Positions 26,333 through 34,583 of a DNA stretch of 64,000 bases are shown piece by piece. Location of the stretch: the NCBI RefSeq assembly GCF_009833095.1, contig NZ_QRCB01000040.1:16337-80336 (forward strand), given 5' to 3'. Position numbers and translations under genes: made by a program. Source of the DNA: Nitrosomonas sp. JL21. Lineage in GTDB: Bacteria > Pseudomonadota > Gammaproteobacteria > Burkholderiales > Nitrosomonadaceae. Positions within the stretch are counted from its first letter, which is position 1. Each line of letters starts with the position of its first letter. The notes beneath the pieces are model-generated. The model saw only the letters and a list, made by a program, of their open reading frames with translations, ran no database searches and was not told where the DNA came from.

Positions 26333-27841
26333 ATGACTCAGGAAAACCCACTCTCCATTGCCCAGGATGAAAATCAAATCATTGCTGAGCGTCGTGCCAA
26401 ATTGGCTGAATTGCGACACAGCGGAAACGCCTTCCCAAATACTTTCCGTCGTGAGCACTTAGCTGCCGAATTGCACCAACAGTACGACGATCATTCAAAA
26501 GACCAATTGGATGCCAACCCGGTCATAGTAACCGTAGCGGGACGCATGGTGTTAAAGCGCGTCATGGGCAAGGCGAGTTTTGCCACCATCCAGGATATGA
26601 GCGGACGGATTCAACTGTATGTATCGGACGATCATACCGGCGCCGCTGTGCACGCTGCATTCAAGCATCATGATCTGGGCGACATTCTGGGAGCGCAAGG
26701 TGCCTTGTTCAAAACCAAAACCGGCGAGCTGTCGATTCGCGTCACAGACTTGCAGTTGCTGACGAAATCGCTGCGTCCGCTGCCGGAAAAATTCCATGGA
26801 CTGACCGATCAGGAACAGAAATACCGGCAGCGTTATCTTGATCTAATCACGAATGAAGAGACCCGCCGCGTCTTCACGGTACGCTCGAAAGTCATCCAGG
26901 CCATGCGCGAATTCTTTGTCGCCCGAGGTTATCTTGAAGTGGAAACGCCGATGATGCATCCCATACCCGGCGGTGCTTCGGCACGGCCTTTTTCCACTCA
27001 TCACAATGCCTTGGACATGGCGCTCTATCTGCGCATTGCGCCCGAGCTCTATTTGAAGAGGTTGGTCGTCGGCGGATTGGAAAAGGTTTTCGAGATCAAT
27101 CGCAACTTTCGCAATGAAGGAATTTCGACGCGACACAATCCTGAATTCACGATGGTGGAATTCTATGAAGCGTACCAGGACTATACGTATCTGATGGATT
27201 TCACTGAAAGAATGTTAGCGGAAATCGCTGAAAAGGTTCTCGGCACCACAAAGATCAGCTATCAGGGCCAAACGCTCGATCTGGCAAAACCGTTCCTGCG
27301 GTTGACCATCACGCAAGCGATACAAAAATTTCATCCGCAATATTCCGACACGCAACTTCACGATCGTGACTTTCTGATCGGCCAATTGCAAACCTTGAAT
27401 ATTCCGTTTAACCCGCACGACGGAGTCGGTGGCCTGCAACTGTCGTTATTTGATGAAACGACTGAGCATCTGTTGTTTGAGCCGACATTCATCATCGATT
27501 ACCCGGCAGAAGTCTCTCCGTTGGCGCGGCGCAATGATCACAATACCGACATTACCGACCGGTTTGAACTGTATATCGCCGGACGGGAAATCGCGAACGG
27601 GTTCTCGGAATTGAATGACCCCGAAGATCAGGCGGCGCGCTTTCAGGAGCAAGCCAAAGCCAAGGATGCCGGCGATGCCGAGGCCATGCATTACGATGCG
27701 GATTATATCCGCGCGCTGGAATACGGATTGCCGCCCACAGCCGGGGAAGGCATCGGAATCGACCGGTTGATCATGCTGCTGACCGACAGCCCGAGCATCC
27801 GCGATGTGATTTTGTTTCCGCAGTTAAGGCGAGAGGATTAG
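26333..27841 (+). CDS. lysS: Lysyl-tRNA synthetase, class II
   Basis: The start at 26333 gives 502 residues, the usual size, beginning [20 protein letters not shown]; longer starts add sequence unlike relatives, but no clear ribosome binding site precedes any candidate. Domains: an OB-fold anticodon-binding region (about residues 50-160, including [19 protein letters not shown]), then the class II core with motif 2 ([23 protein letters not shown]) and motif 3 ([13 protein letters not shown]). It charges tRNA-Lys in the cytosol. Single gene, with a 120-base gap to the next gene. Well-conserved housekeeping gene. Confidence 0.95.
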   Translation: MTQENPLSIAQDENQIIAERRAKLAELRHSGNAFPNTFRREHLAAELHQQYDDHSKDQLDANPVIVTVAGRMVLKRVMGKASFATIQDMSGRIQLYVSDDHTGAAVHAAFKHHDLGDILGAQGALFKTKTGELSIRVTDLQLLTKSLRPLPEKFHGLTDQEQKYRQRYLDLITNEETRRVFTVRSKVIQAMREFFVARGYLEVETPMMHPIPGGASARPFSTHHNALDMALYLRIAPELYLKRLVVGGLEKVFEINRNFRNEGISTRHNPEFTMVEFYEAYQDYTYLMDFTERMLAEIAEKVLGTTKISYQGQTLDLAKPFLRLTITQAIQKFHPQYSDTQLHDRDFLIGQLQTLNIPFNPHDGVGGLQLSLFDETTEHLLFEPTFIIDYPAEVSPLARRNDHNTDITDRFELYIAGREIANGFSELNDPEDQAARFQEQAKAKDAGDAEAMHYDADYIRALEYGLPPTAGEGIGIDRLIMLLTDSPSIRDVILFPQLRRED

Positions 27842-27964
27842 GGAAGGTTTAATAATTCACCGAGGCTATGCAGCGGAGCTTTTATGGGGGAATAATGTCA
27901 AGATCTGACTCTTTTGTTCGCGTCATTTTGCACTTTAGTTCAATAGCAATACGGAAATCGAACA

Positions 27965-28297
27965 ATGAGTATTACTCTTAAAGACTTCGTGCAGCAGGCC
28001 TTATTGGACATTACAACAGCCGTCAACAATGCAAAAGAACAGTCGCCACTTTCTATTGCTCCTGGCTTTGTTGAAGGCCAAATACAACTAGAACCACAGA
28101 TGATTGAATTCTCAGTTCACGTCTCCGTATCAGAAGAAAAAAGTAAAAGCGGCAAAAGTGAAGTCTCCATTCCCATTATTCAAATTGTCAAAGCGGCTGT
28201 AGATGGAGAGCTTTCCAGTAAAAATGAGCAGATGACAATTCAGACTTTAAAGTTCTCAGTCCCAGTTTATTTTCAAGCCAACAACAATAAGACTTAG
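27965..28297 (+). CDS. Trypco2-like small protein
   Basis: A 110-residue protein with helix LKDFVQQALLDITTAVNNAKEQ followed by a beta-rich half (IEFSVHVSVSEEKSKSGK, LKFSVPVYF). This helix-then-sheet pattern resembles the trypco2 (trypsin-co-occurring) domain seen in bacterial conflict-linked gene sets. No protease or ATPase partner is adjacent; the next gene downstream belongs to a toxin-antitoxin pair on the other strand. It is either an orphan member or an unrelated protein of similar shape. Family call is tentative. Confidence 0.5.
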   Translation: MSITLKDFVQQALLDITTAVNNAKEQSPLSIAPGFVEGQIQLEPQMIEFSVHVSVSEEKSKSGKSEVSIPIIQIVKAAVDGELSSKNEQMTIQTLKFSVPVYFQANNNKT

Positions 28298-28345
28298 CAA
28301 GGTTGGGCTGCCGAATAAAGCCCAACATCCAGCTATGCAAGAGTA

Positions 28346-28600
28346 TTATGCAGCGGCTTCAATATCCCATCCGGGAAAAACAAGTACCGCCGGGTGGCAT
28401 TTGAGGGCTTTTGCCAATATTTTTGCGCGTTCAATTCCCAAATTGATTTTGTCATGCTCGATAGCAGAGAGCGTTGATTGTGGAATGCCGGTGAGATCGG
28501 CCAGCGCGTTCTGACTTAATCCTCGGAGTTCACGGATAATTTTTACCGACTCGCCGACTGATACGTCGCATGTCTTTTTTGCCAATTGATATTCGCTCAT
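28346..28600 (-). CDS. XRE-family antitoxin-like HTH protein
   Basis: An 84-residue protein with an XRE helix-turn-helix: SVKIIRELRGLSQNALADLTGIPQSTLSAIEHDKINLGIERAKILAKAL. It ends LVFPGWDIEAAA, as in many small antitoxins that pair with RelE-like toxins. It lies directly downstream of the toxin gene with a four-base overlap (ATGA), in the toxin-first order typical of HigBA-type pairs. It would bind the toxin and repress its own operon. Confidence 0.85.
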   Translation of the reverse strand: MSEYQLAKKTCDVSVGESVKIIRELRGLSQNALADLTGIPQSTLSAIEHDKINLGIERAKILAKALKCHPAVLVFPGWDIEAAA

Positions 28601-28791
28601 TTTTTCCTCCGGTAATCGTGCGGTGAAATTTGCTCAACGAGAACATAAACTTCATTGTTGTTGATTTTATAGATAACCCGATACTGCTGGTTTAGCCGTG
28701 ATGAACGATAGCCATTCCATTCACCGGTTAACGCTTCGTCAGCAAAGCCTTTGATCAGCGCTAATCCTTGTGCCATCTCAATTTCAATCAA
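28597..28791 (-). CDS. RelE/HigB-type toxin, short at the N-terminus
   Basis: A 64-residue frame starting at TTG (28791), directly after an in-frame TGA (28792-28794). It contains the core of the RelE/HigB family: GEWNGYRSSRLNQQYRVIYKINNNEVYVLVEQISPHDY. Typical relatives are near 85-95 residues, so about 25 N-terminal residues are missing or lie in another frame. A ribosome binding site for the TTG is not clear. It overlaps the antitoxin gene by four bases. The toxin is probably truncated, and whether it still cleaves mRNA is open. Confidence 0.7.
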   Translation of the reverse strand: MIEIEMAQGLALIKGFADEALTGEWNGYRSSRLNQQYRVIYKINNNEVYVLVEQISPHDYRRKK

Positions 28792-28878
28792 TCACAGAAC
28801 CACATTTTGATATCGCATAACCCTTCTCTGATCAGTCAAACTAGGCCGTTTCCTTGAACAATCAACTACCAACCCACC

Positions 28879-29541
28879 TCAACGCAAGCTGATGATCGGC
28901 CAATTATTTCTCTCGGCGTGGCTTTTCAGTGTGGGATCCGGGTCGACGGCCACCGGGTGCGTGACTTTGCTGAGCAGCGGCAAGTCATTGAGCGAATCGC
29001 TGTAGAACCAGCTCCGCAAGAACGACAACCACGTCAAATTATGTGCATCCAGCCATTTTTCCAATCGCTCGATTTTTCCTTCACGGAACGATGGGATTCC
29101 GGAAACCCGGCCGGTGAATTCCCCGCCTTCTTCTTCCGGTTCTGTCGCGATCAGATGATCGATACCCAACATCTTCGCAATCGGCGCGGTTACGAAACTG
29201 TTCGTCGCAGTGATGATGATGCATAAATCTTCATCCACTTGATGACGTTCGATCAATTGGCGTGTTCCAGGCGCAATCAATGGCAGAATTTTTTTCTGCA
29301 CGAATTCGCTGCGCCACGTTTCCAACTGATCCCGTGGATGCCGCGCCAAAGGTTTGAGCTGAAAATCCAGGAACTCATGAATATCCAGCGTTCCCGCCTT
29401 ATATTGTTCATAGAATTCAATATTTTTGGCCTCGTGCAATTCGCGATCCAGGGCCTTCTTCTCAATCAAAAATTGCGCCCATTGAAAGTCGCTATCGCCG
29501 GCAATCAATGTGTTATCGAGATCGAATAACGCTAAATTCAT
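28879..29541 (-). CDS. HAD-IB family phosphatase (SerB-like)
   Basis: The ATG at 29541 overlaps the stop of hda by one base (TAATG), giving 220 residues; the longer alternative would begin inside hda. HAD motifs: LALFDLDNTLIAGDSD (motif I, DxDxT), IIITATNSF (motif II Thr), and a C-terminal WFYSDSLNDLPLL (motif III). The layout fits the HAD-IB group that includes phosphoserine phosphatase relatives. Many Nitrosomonas-type genomes carry this gene next to hda and a PerM-like permease, as here. Substrate is uncertain. Confidence 0.85.
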   Translation of the reverse strand: MNLALFDLDNTLIAGDSDFQWAQFLIEKKALDRELHEAKNIEFYEQYKAGTLDIHEFLDFQLKPLARHPRDQLETWRSEFVQKKILPLIAPGTRQLIERHQVDEDLCIIITATNSFVTAPIAKMLGIDHLIATEPEEEGGEFTGRVSGIPSFREGKIERLEKWLDAHNLTWLSFLRSWFYSDSLNDLPLLSKVTHPVAVDPDPTLKSHAERNNWPIISLR

Positions 29542-30215
29542 TAAACCACCTGTAATAATTCTCGTAATAAAGGAATAGTAATTTGCCGTTGGTGAACCAG
29601 AGAATAACGATCCAGTGCATCCAGTGTCATCAGCAATGACCGTAAATCCCGGCGGCCATGCCGCAATAGATAACGACAAATTTCCTCGGACAATTCAAAG
29701 CCACGGCCCGCCGAATGCTGCCGCATCGCTTGAATTCTTTCATCTTCAGTCAACTCAAATACCTGATAAACCAACCCCCATCCCAGGCGTGTCACCAGAT
29801 CCTGGCGCATGTCCAGATGTATTGGGGCGGCCATGCCGCTCATCAGCAGCACTGCGTGACCTTCATCACGCAACTGATTGTAAATGTTAAATAACTTAAT
29901 CTGACCTGATAGCGTCAAAGCATCGATGTCATCAATGGCGATACAATCGATGGATTCATCATCCACAAACTCATCCCAGTTTTTGGCGCAGCAATATACC
30001 GCTTTTAGATTCTTTTGAGTATAGGCATCCACCATCGCCCGCAGCAAGTGGCTTTTACCACACCCGAAACCGCCCCAGACATATACAAAGCGCTCATTGT
30101 CTTGTTGCGACGCTATTGCTGACAGCATGCTCAGCAGTTCAGCATTTCGTCCTGACACAAAATTCGTCAGGGTTGGCGAGGGCACCGGTTGAATGTCTAA
30201 CAACAGTTGTTGCAT
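29541..30215 (-). CDS. hda: DnaA regulatory inactivator Hda
   Basis: The 224-residue protein has the sliding-clamp binding motif at the N-terminus (MQQLLLDIQ). A DnaA-like AAA+ core follows, with Walker A (GGFGCGKSHLL, about residue 50) and Walker B (CIAIDDIDAL, about 95), plus the sensor helices near 130-190 (MRQDLVTRLGWG, RRDLRSLLMTLDALD). Hda with the clamp stimulates ATP hydrolysis on DnaA, preventing re-initiation of replication. It is in an operon with the HAD phosphatase (one-base overlap) and downstream of the permease gene. Size and order match the family. Confidence 0.93.
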   Translation of the reverse strand: MQQLLLDIQPVPSPTLTNFVSGRNAELLSMLSAIASQQDNERFVYVWGGFGCGKSHLLRAMVDAYTQKNLKAVYCCAKNWDEFVDDESIDCIAIDDIDALTLSGQIKLFNIYNQLRDEGHAVLLMSGMAAPIHLDMRQDLVTRLGWGLVYQVFELTEDERIQAMRQHSAGRGFELSEEICRYLLRHGRRDLRSLLMTLDALDRYSLVHQRQITIPLLRELLQVV

Positions 30216-30258
30216 GCGGAGTTGCTCATCAGGGGCGTGAATTCGTCACTCACAGCCG

Positions 30259-31320
30259 TCAATTGTAAAAATTGCTTTCCAGATAACGTCGATGAAGATG
30301 ACGCAACCACACGAGCATAACGGCACTGACGGGCAATGCCAGCAAAATACCGAAAAAACCGAATAACTGGCCAAATGCCAGCAATGCAAAAATGACCATG
30401 ACCGGATGCAATCCGATACGGTCACCGACCAGCCACGGCGTAATCAGCATGCCTTCCAGCAATTGACCGAAACCGAAGACTGCAAATACAGGGATGACGC
30501 CGCTCCAACTTTGAAATTGCATCAGTGCGGCAAATGTCGCCAGCGTCAGGCCGACAATCATGCCGAGATACGGCACGAACACCAGAATCCCCGCCACTAA
30601 TCCAATCGGCAACGCAAATTCTAGGCCGATCAACCAAAGGCCGGTAATATAGCATATGCTCATGAGCACAATGACAGCTAATTGGCCGCGCAAAAACTCC
30701 GCCAATATCCGATCCGTTTCCTGAGCCAGTTGCAAAATTTGCTGGTGCCAGGAACGCGGAATCATCTCATCAATCAGCTTAAGCAAGATGTCCCAATCCC
30801 GTAACAGATAAAACAGTACCACCGGCACCAGCAATGAATTGACCAGAAATTCCACGACCGCCATACCGCCGATCGTCAACGAAGGCAATACTTTCGCCGC
30901 TAGGCCACCGGCACTTTGCCAATGCTTGGCCAGGGCTTCTTTCATAATGGCCATGTCCAGCTGCAGGCTGATCTTGAATTTCGTTTCCAGCCAGGGAATC
31001 ACATGCGTCTTGAACATATCGAGATAAGCCGGAGATTTCTCGATCACCCGCCGCGCTTCTTCCTCGAACAGCGGCACCATGATCAAAATCAGCGCCGCAA
31101 ACACACCCAGCAGCAGCAACATCACCAATATGGTGCCTGTCGTGCGCGAAATATGATGGTTCTCCATATGCGTGACCATCGGGTTGCAGATATACGCAAT
31201 CACGGCAGCCAGTAGAAATGGAGTCAGGATCGGACTCAACAGATAAATCAAACCGCCTGTCACACAGACCAGGATCAACCACCATAAATAATGGACTTCG
31301 CTGGAATGTTCGGCATTCAT
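30259..31320 (-). CDS. PerM/AI-2E family permease
   Basis: A 353-residue membrane protein with about seven hydrophobic segments. The family pattern is present: LSPILTPFLLAAVIAYICNPMV, RSWHQQILQLAQETDRILAEFLRGQL, GLVAGILVFVPYLGMIVG, and a C-terminal GIHP-like IGLHPVMVIFALLAFGQLFGFFGILLALP. AI-2E/PerM proteins are transporters of uncertain substrates. It is transcribed with the HpnO-like aminotransferase upstream (6-base gap) and with hda downstream (43-base gap). Confidence 0.9.
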   Translation of the reverse strand: MNAEHSSEVHYLWWLILVCVTGGLIYLLSPILTPFLLAAVIAYICNPMVTHMENHHISRTTGTILVMLLLLGVFAALILIMVPLFEEEARRVIEKSPAYLDMFKTHVIPWLETKFKISLQLDMAIMKEALAKHWQSAGGLAAKVLPSLTIGGMAVVEFLVNSLLVPVVLFYLLRDWDILLKLIDEMIPRSWHQQILQLAQETDRILAEFLRGQLAVIVLMSICYITGLWLIGLEFALPIGLVAGILVFVPYLGMIVGLTLATFAALMQFQSWSGVIPVFAVFGFGQLLEGMLITPWLVGDRIGLHPVMVIFALLAFGQLFGFFGILLALPVSAVMLVWLRHLHRRYLESNFYN

Positions 31321-31326
31321 TAAACG

Positions 31327-32715
31327 TTAACCGGCTTTTGCTTTTAGCGCATGACTGGCCAGATTCTTACCCAGTTCCCAAATGGAACCCGGCACCTGAT
31401 GAGTGTCGGCAATTGTTTTGGTCAACGCATCGATGACGTGATCGACATCGCGTTGGTTCAGAATCAGAGGGGGCAGCAGCTTTACGACGTTCATGCCATG
31501 TCCTGCCACTTGCGTCAGAATGCGATGCTCCTTGAACAACGGGATCGTAATCATCTGACAGAACAGTCCCTTGTTGGCCGCCTCCAACATCATCCATGCA
31601 GCTTTGAGCTTCAGGCTATTGGGCGATTTGAATTCGACCGCAATCATCGAACCTTTTCCGCGCGCTTCCTTCAGGAATTCATATTGACCGGTCAATGCAT
31701 TGATGCGCCTGATGATTTCAGCACCGACAGTAGCGCTTTTTTCGACCAGCTGCTCGGTTCTGATCACTTCCAGACTGGCCAGTCCAGCTGCCATCGCCAT
31801 ATTATTCTTGGAAAACGTGGAGCCATGAACGACCGCGCGATCCATGCGATTGAAGACACTGTCCATGATCTGCTGTGTCATCGCCACGGCACCGACCGGC
31901 ACAAAACCGCCGGATAGCGCTTTGGCCATGCATATCATGTCCGGTCTCACGTTCCAATGCTCGATCGCCCAGAATTTCCCGGTACGCCCGAGGCCGGTTT
32001 GAATCTCATCTGCGACGAATAACGTGCCATATTTCTTGCACAATCGCTCAACTTCCGGCAAATAATTGTCGTCCGGAATATTCACGCCTTTCCCCTGAAC
32101 CGGCTCAACGATAAAAGCGGCAACGTCCCGGTTGCACAGCGCGCTCTCCAGTGCCGGGAGATCATTGAAGGGAACGGAACCGCAATCGAGCAACAAAGGG
32201 CCGAAACCATCCTTAAAAATCTGTTCGCCATTCAATGACAAGGCACCCATCGTCAAGCCATGATAGGCATGGTCGCAGCAGATGATACGATTCCGCTTGG
32301 TCATATAGCGGGCAAACTTGATGGCTGCTTCCACCGCCTCGGTGCCGGAATTGCAAAAGAACACCCGTTCCAGATTGTCCGGCGTCGTATCCAGCAGCGC
32401 TTTGGCCAACAAACCGCTCAGCACCGAAACATCCAGTTGCACCAGATCGGGCATGTCCAGCGACAGCACTTCCTTCAAAGCTTGAATGATGATCGGGTGA
32501 TTCCGGCCAAATGCATATACGCCGAATCCGCTCAGTAAATCCAGATACTCATTGCCTTGCTCGTCGTATAAATATTGACCCACCGCCCGCTGATAATTCC
32601 TGTCATATCCAATCGTTTTCAGAACCCTGACCATTTGCCCATTCAAATACCGCTCATGCAAGTCAAATTTGTCTGTGCGGTGTTGGGATAACAGATTGGC
32701 TATGCTAAAAGACAT
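31327..32715 (-). CDS. Class III aminotransferase, HpnO-like
   Basis: The ATG at 32715 has TGAGG six bases upstream, giving 462 residues; the longer start is less well supported. It has the class III PLP core: NSGTEAVEAAIKFAR, DHAYHGLTMGALSLN, FVADEIQTGLGRTGKFWA, and the PLP lysine segment AKALSGGFVPVGAV. The N-terminal extension (SIANLLSQHRTDKFDLHERYL) and length match HpnO, the aminotransferase that makes aminobacteriohopanetriol in hopanoid-producing bacteria. Hopanoid genes hpnH-hpnB-hpnM are present at 54.6-57.5 kb. An acetylornithine or other omega-aminotransferase role is the alternative; no hopanoid gene is adjacent. Confidence 0.7.
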   Translation of the reverse strand: MSFSIANLLSQHRTDKFDLHERYLNGQMVRVLKTIGYDRNYQRAVGQYLYDEQGNEYLDLLSGFGVYAFGRNHPIIIQALKEVLSLDMPDLVQLDVSVLSGLLAKALLDTTPDNLERVFFCNSGTEAVEAAIKFARYMTKRNRIICCDHAYHGLTMGALSLNGEQIFKDGFGPLLLDCGSVPFNDLPALESALCNRDVAAFIVEPVQGKGVNIPDDNYLPEVERLCKKYGTLFVADEIQTGLGRTGKFWAIEHWNVRPDMICMAKALSGGFVPVGAVAMTQQIMDSVFNRMDRAVVHGSTFSKNNMAMAAGLASLEVIRTEQLVEKSATVGAEIIRRINALTGQYEFLKEARGKGSMIAVEFKSPNSLKLKAAWMMLEAANKGLFCQMITIPLFKEHRILTQVAGHGMNVVKLLPPLILNQRDVDHVIDALTKTIADTHQVPGSIWELGKNLASHALKAKAG

Positions 32716-33210
32716 GAACGACCTCAATATTTGAAAAAACACCGCCGGCAATGCCGACGGCCAGAATCCATGAGTTCACGAAATGAACCATTTGCACGAC
32801 GGAAAGCAATCTTCTTGCTCCTATTGAATTGGCCATGATCATACCACTCAACTACTTTTTTTTGCTGTTAAAAACGCACTTGTACAGAATAATTTTCTGC
32901 ATATGATTGACCACAGCAATAAATGGAATACCCTGATTTGGCTGAAAGAAAGAGATTCATGGTGCCAATAATGGAGCAATGAGGACGATTGGCGCAGCCT
33001 GGGCACGCTTATGTGGAAATTTCGCAACGGATTAGTCGCGCCCAACCAAGGAATTGATTGAGTCAAGCCGGAAAACCTTGTACATTTACCGGACTGCCAA
33101 CCTCATTTTCAATTCGCTGTCTTATGGTCTGGATACGAAAAGGCTCTTTCAACCCTCTGAATCCCTTCATTACTCAGCACGTTCACCGAACTTCCAATCA
33201 CATAATAGCG
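32716..33210. other. Divergent intergenic region
   Basis: About 495 bases between the divergent aminotransferase and L,D-transpeptidase genes. It must contain both promoters. Small frames are present but have no ribosome binding site and no family resemblance. No repeat copy and no convincing hairpin was found. Confidence 0.45.
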
Positions 33211-34389
33211 ATGCGCTGCCGCAATCGCCAATCAGTGTTATCGTTTCTTATTCGCTATTCTCTCGTATATTTCGGAAGCCTTTTTCTGCTGAGTGGTTGT
33301 CAAACTTTTCTATTTCAGCAAACGACACCTCCGCCTCTGGCAATGCAATCCCTGCCGATTCCGTTGGCCAGCCATGAATTTGGCATAGATTCCAGTCGCG
33401 ATGATGTGGTGGGCAATGTCCAGATCATCACCGCAAGTAAAGACGATACACTCTCCGATATTGCACGGCGCTTCAACCTGGGCTATGAAGAAATCGTCAG
33501 CGCCAATCCGGACATCGATCCGTGGTTACCACAAGCAGGCGCTAAAATCATCATTCCAACCCAGTTCGTGCTGCCGAACGCTCCACGGGAAGGCATCGTC
33601 ATCAACCTCGCGGCCATGCGATTATTCTATTATCCGAAAGTAAAGCCGGGAGAGCAGCAGAGGGTCATCACGCATCCGGTCGGGATCGGCCGGGTTGAAT
33701 GGAAAACTCCCGAAGGCACGACCCGGGTCGCTTCGAAAAAGGAAAATCCGGCATGGATTCCGACACCTTCAATCCGCAAGGAACACGCCGAAAACGGCAA
33801 TCCGCTGCCTGCAGTGGTACCTCCCGGGCCGGATAATCCGATGGGCACCCATGTATTGAAGCTCGCCTGGCCGACGTATGCTATCCACGGCACGGACAAA
33901 CCTCCCAGCATAGGGCTTCGCGGCAGCCACGGCTGTCTGCGCATGTATCCTGAAGATATCATTGGTCTCTATAACGCGGTACCCGTCGGAACCCCGGTCA
34001 GCATCGTCAATCAACCCCGCCTGCTGGGTTGGCGCGACCATACGCTGTATGTCCAAACCTATTCCATTCTGGAAGATGACAAACGCAATCATCAGGGTCT
34101 GCTGAAGAAATCGCTCAGCATCGCACGAACAGCTTCCAAAGGGAAACTCGACGGGCGCGCTCAAGCCCACATCAATTCGAAAGCCCTCAATGAAGCGCTT
34201 CGCACCCCCAGAGCCATAGCCATTCCCATCACGCAACCGAACCTGACGCTCCAGGCCTATCTTGACCATGCCCTCCACGTGCAGAACACCTTACCATTCA
34301 ATTCAACCTGGGATGGCGATATGAGCCGACAACTCACGGCAGCTGACGTGCTGGAACTTGGCGACAAAAAACCGGCTCACGTTCGATAA
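33211..34389 (+). CDS. L,D-transpeptidase lipoprotein with LysM domain
   Basis: From the ATG at 33211 (392 residues) the protein starts with a lipoprotein signal, hydrophobic core and LLSGCQ. A LysM-type peptidoglycan-binding domain follows (about residues 70-120; ITASKDDTLSDIARRFNL, IVSANPDIDPWLPQAG). The YkuD catalytic domain comes next (about 125-270), with HGT and the catalytic SHGCLRM motif. The C-terminus is a helix-rich tail. The family (ErfK/YbiS/YnhG) crosslinks peptidoglycan by 3-3 bonds or attaches lipoproteins in the periplasm. The start is chosen for the signal sequence; no strong ribosome binding site is visible. Confidence 0.88.
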   Translation: MRCRNRQSVLSFLIRYSLVYFGSLFLLSGCQTFLFQQTTPPPLAMQSLPIPLASHEFGIDSSRDDVVGNVQIITASKDDTLSDIARRFNLGYEEIVSANPDIDPWLPQAGAKIIIPTQFVLPNAPREGIVINLAAMRLFYYPKVKPGEQQRVITHPVGIGRVEWKTPEGTTRVASKKENPAWIPTPSIRKEHAENGNPLPAVVPPGPDNPMGTHVLKLAWPTYAIHGTDKPPSIGLRGSHGCLRMYPEDIIGLYNAVPVGTPVSIVNQPRLLGWRDHTLYVQTYSILEDDKRNHQGLLKKSLSIARTASKGKLDGRAQAHINSKALNEALRTPRAIAIPITQPNLTLQAYLDHALHVQNTLPFNSTWDGDMSRQLTAADVLELGDKKPAHVR

Positions 34390-34583
34390 CGTCGCCTCAA
34401 AAATATTGATACGCTCTACTGTTTTAAATGGCACAACCGTGCCCATTTCCCATACTTCGGAAATTTAGCAGCAATGTAAAACGAGATCATCCAGCAGCTT
34501 ATGGGTAATATCAAGCAGTGATGCATTACTCTTAATTGATCGACAAAATCCCATTCATTAACTTAAATAAAAAGGAGCATCGC

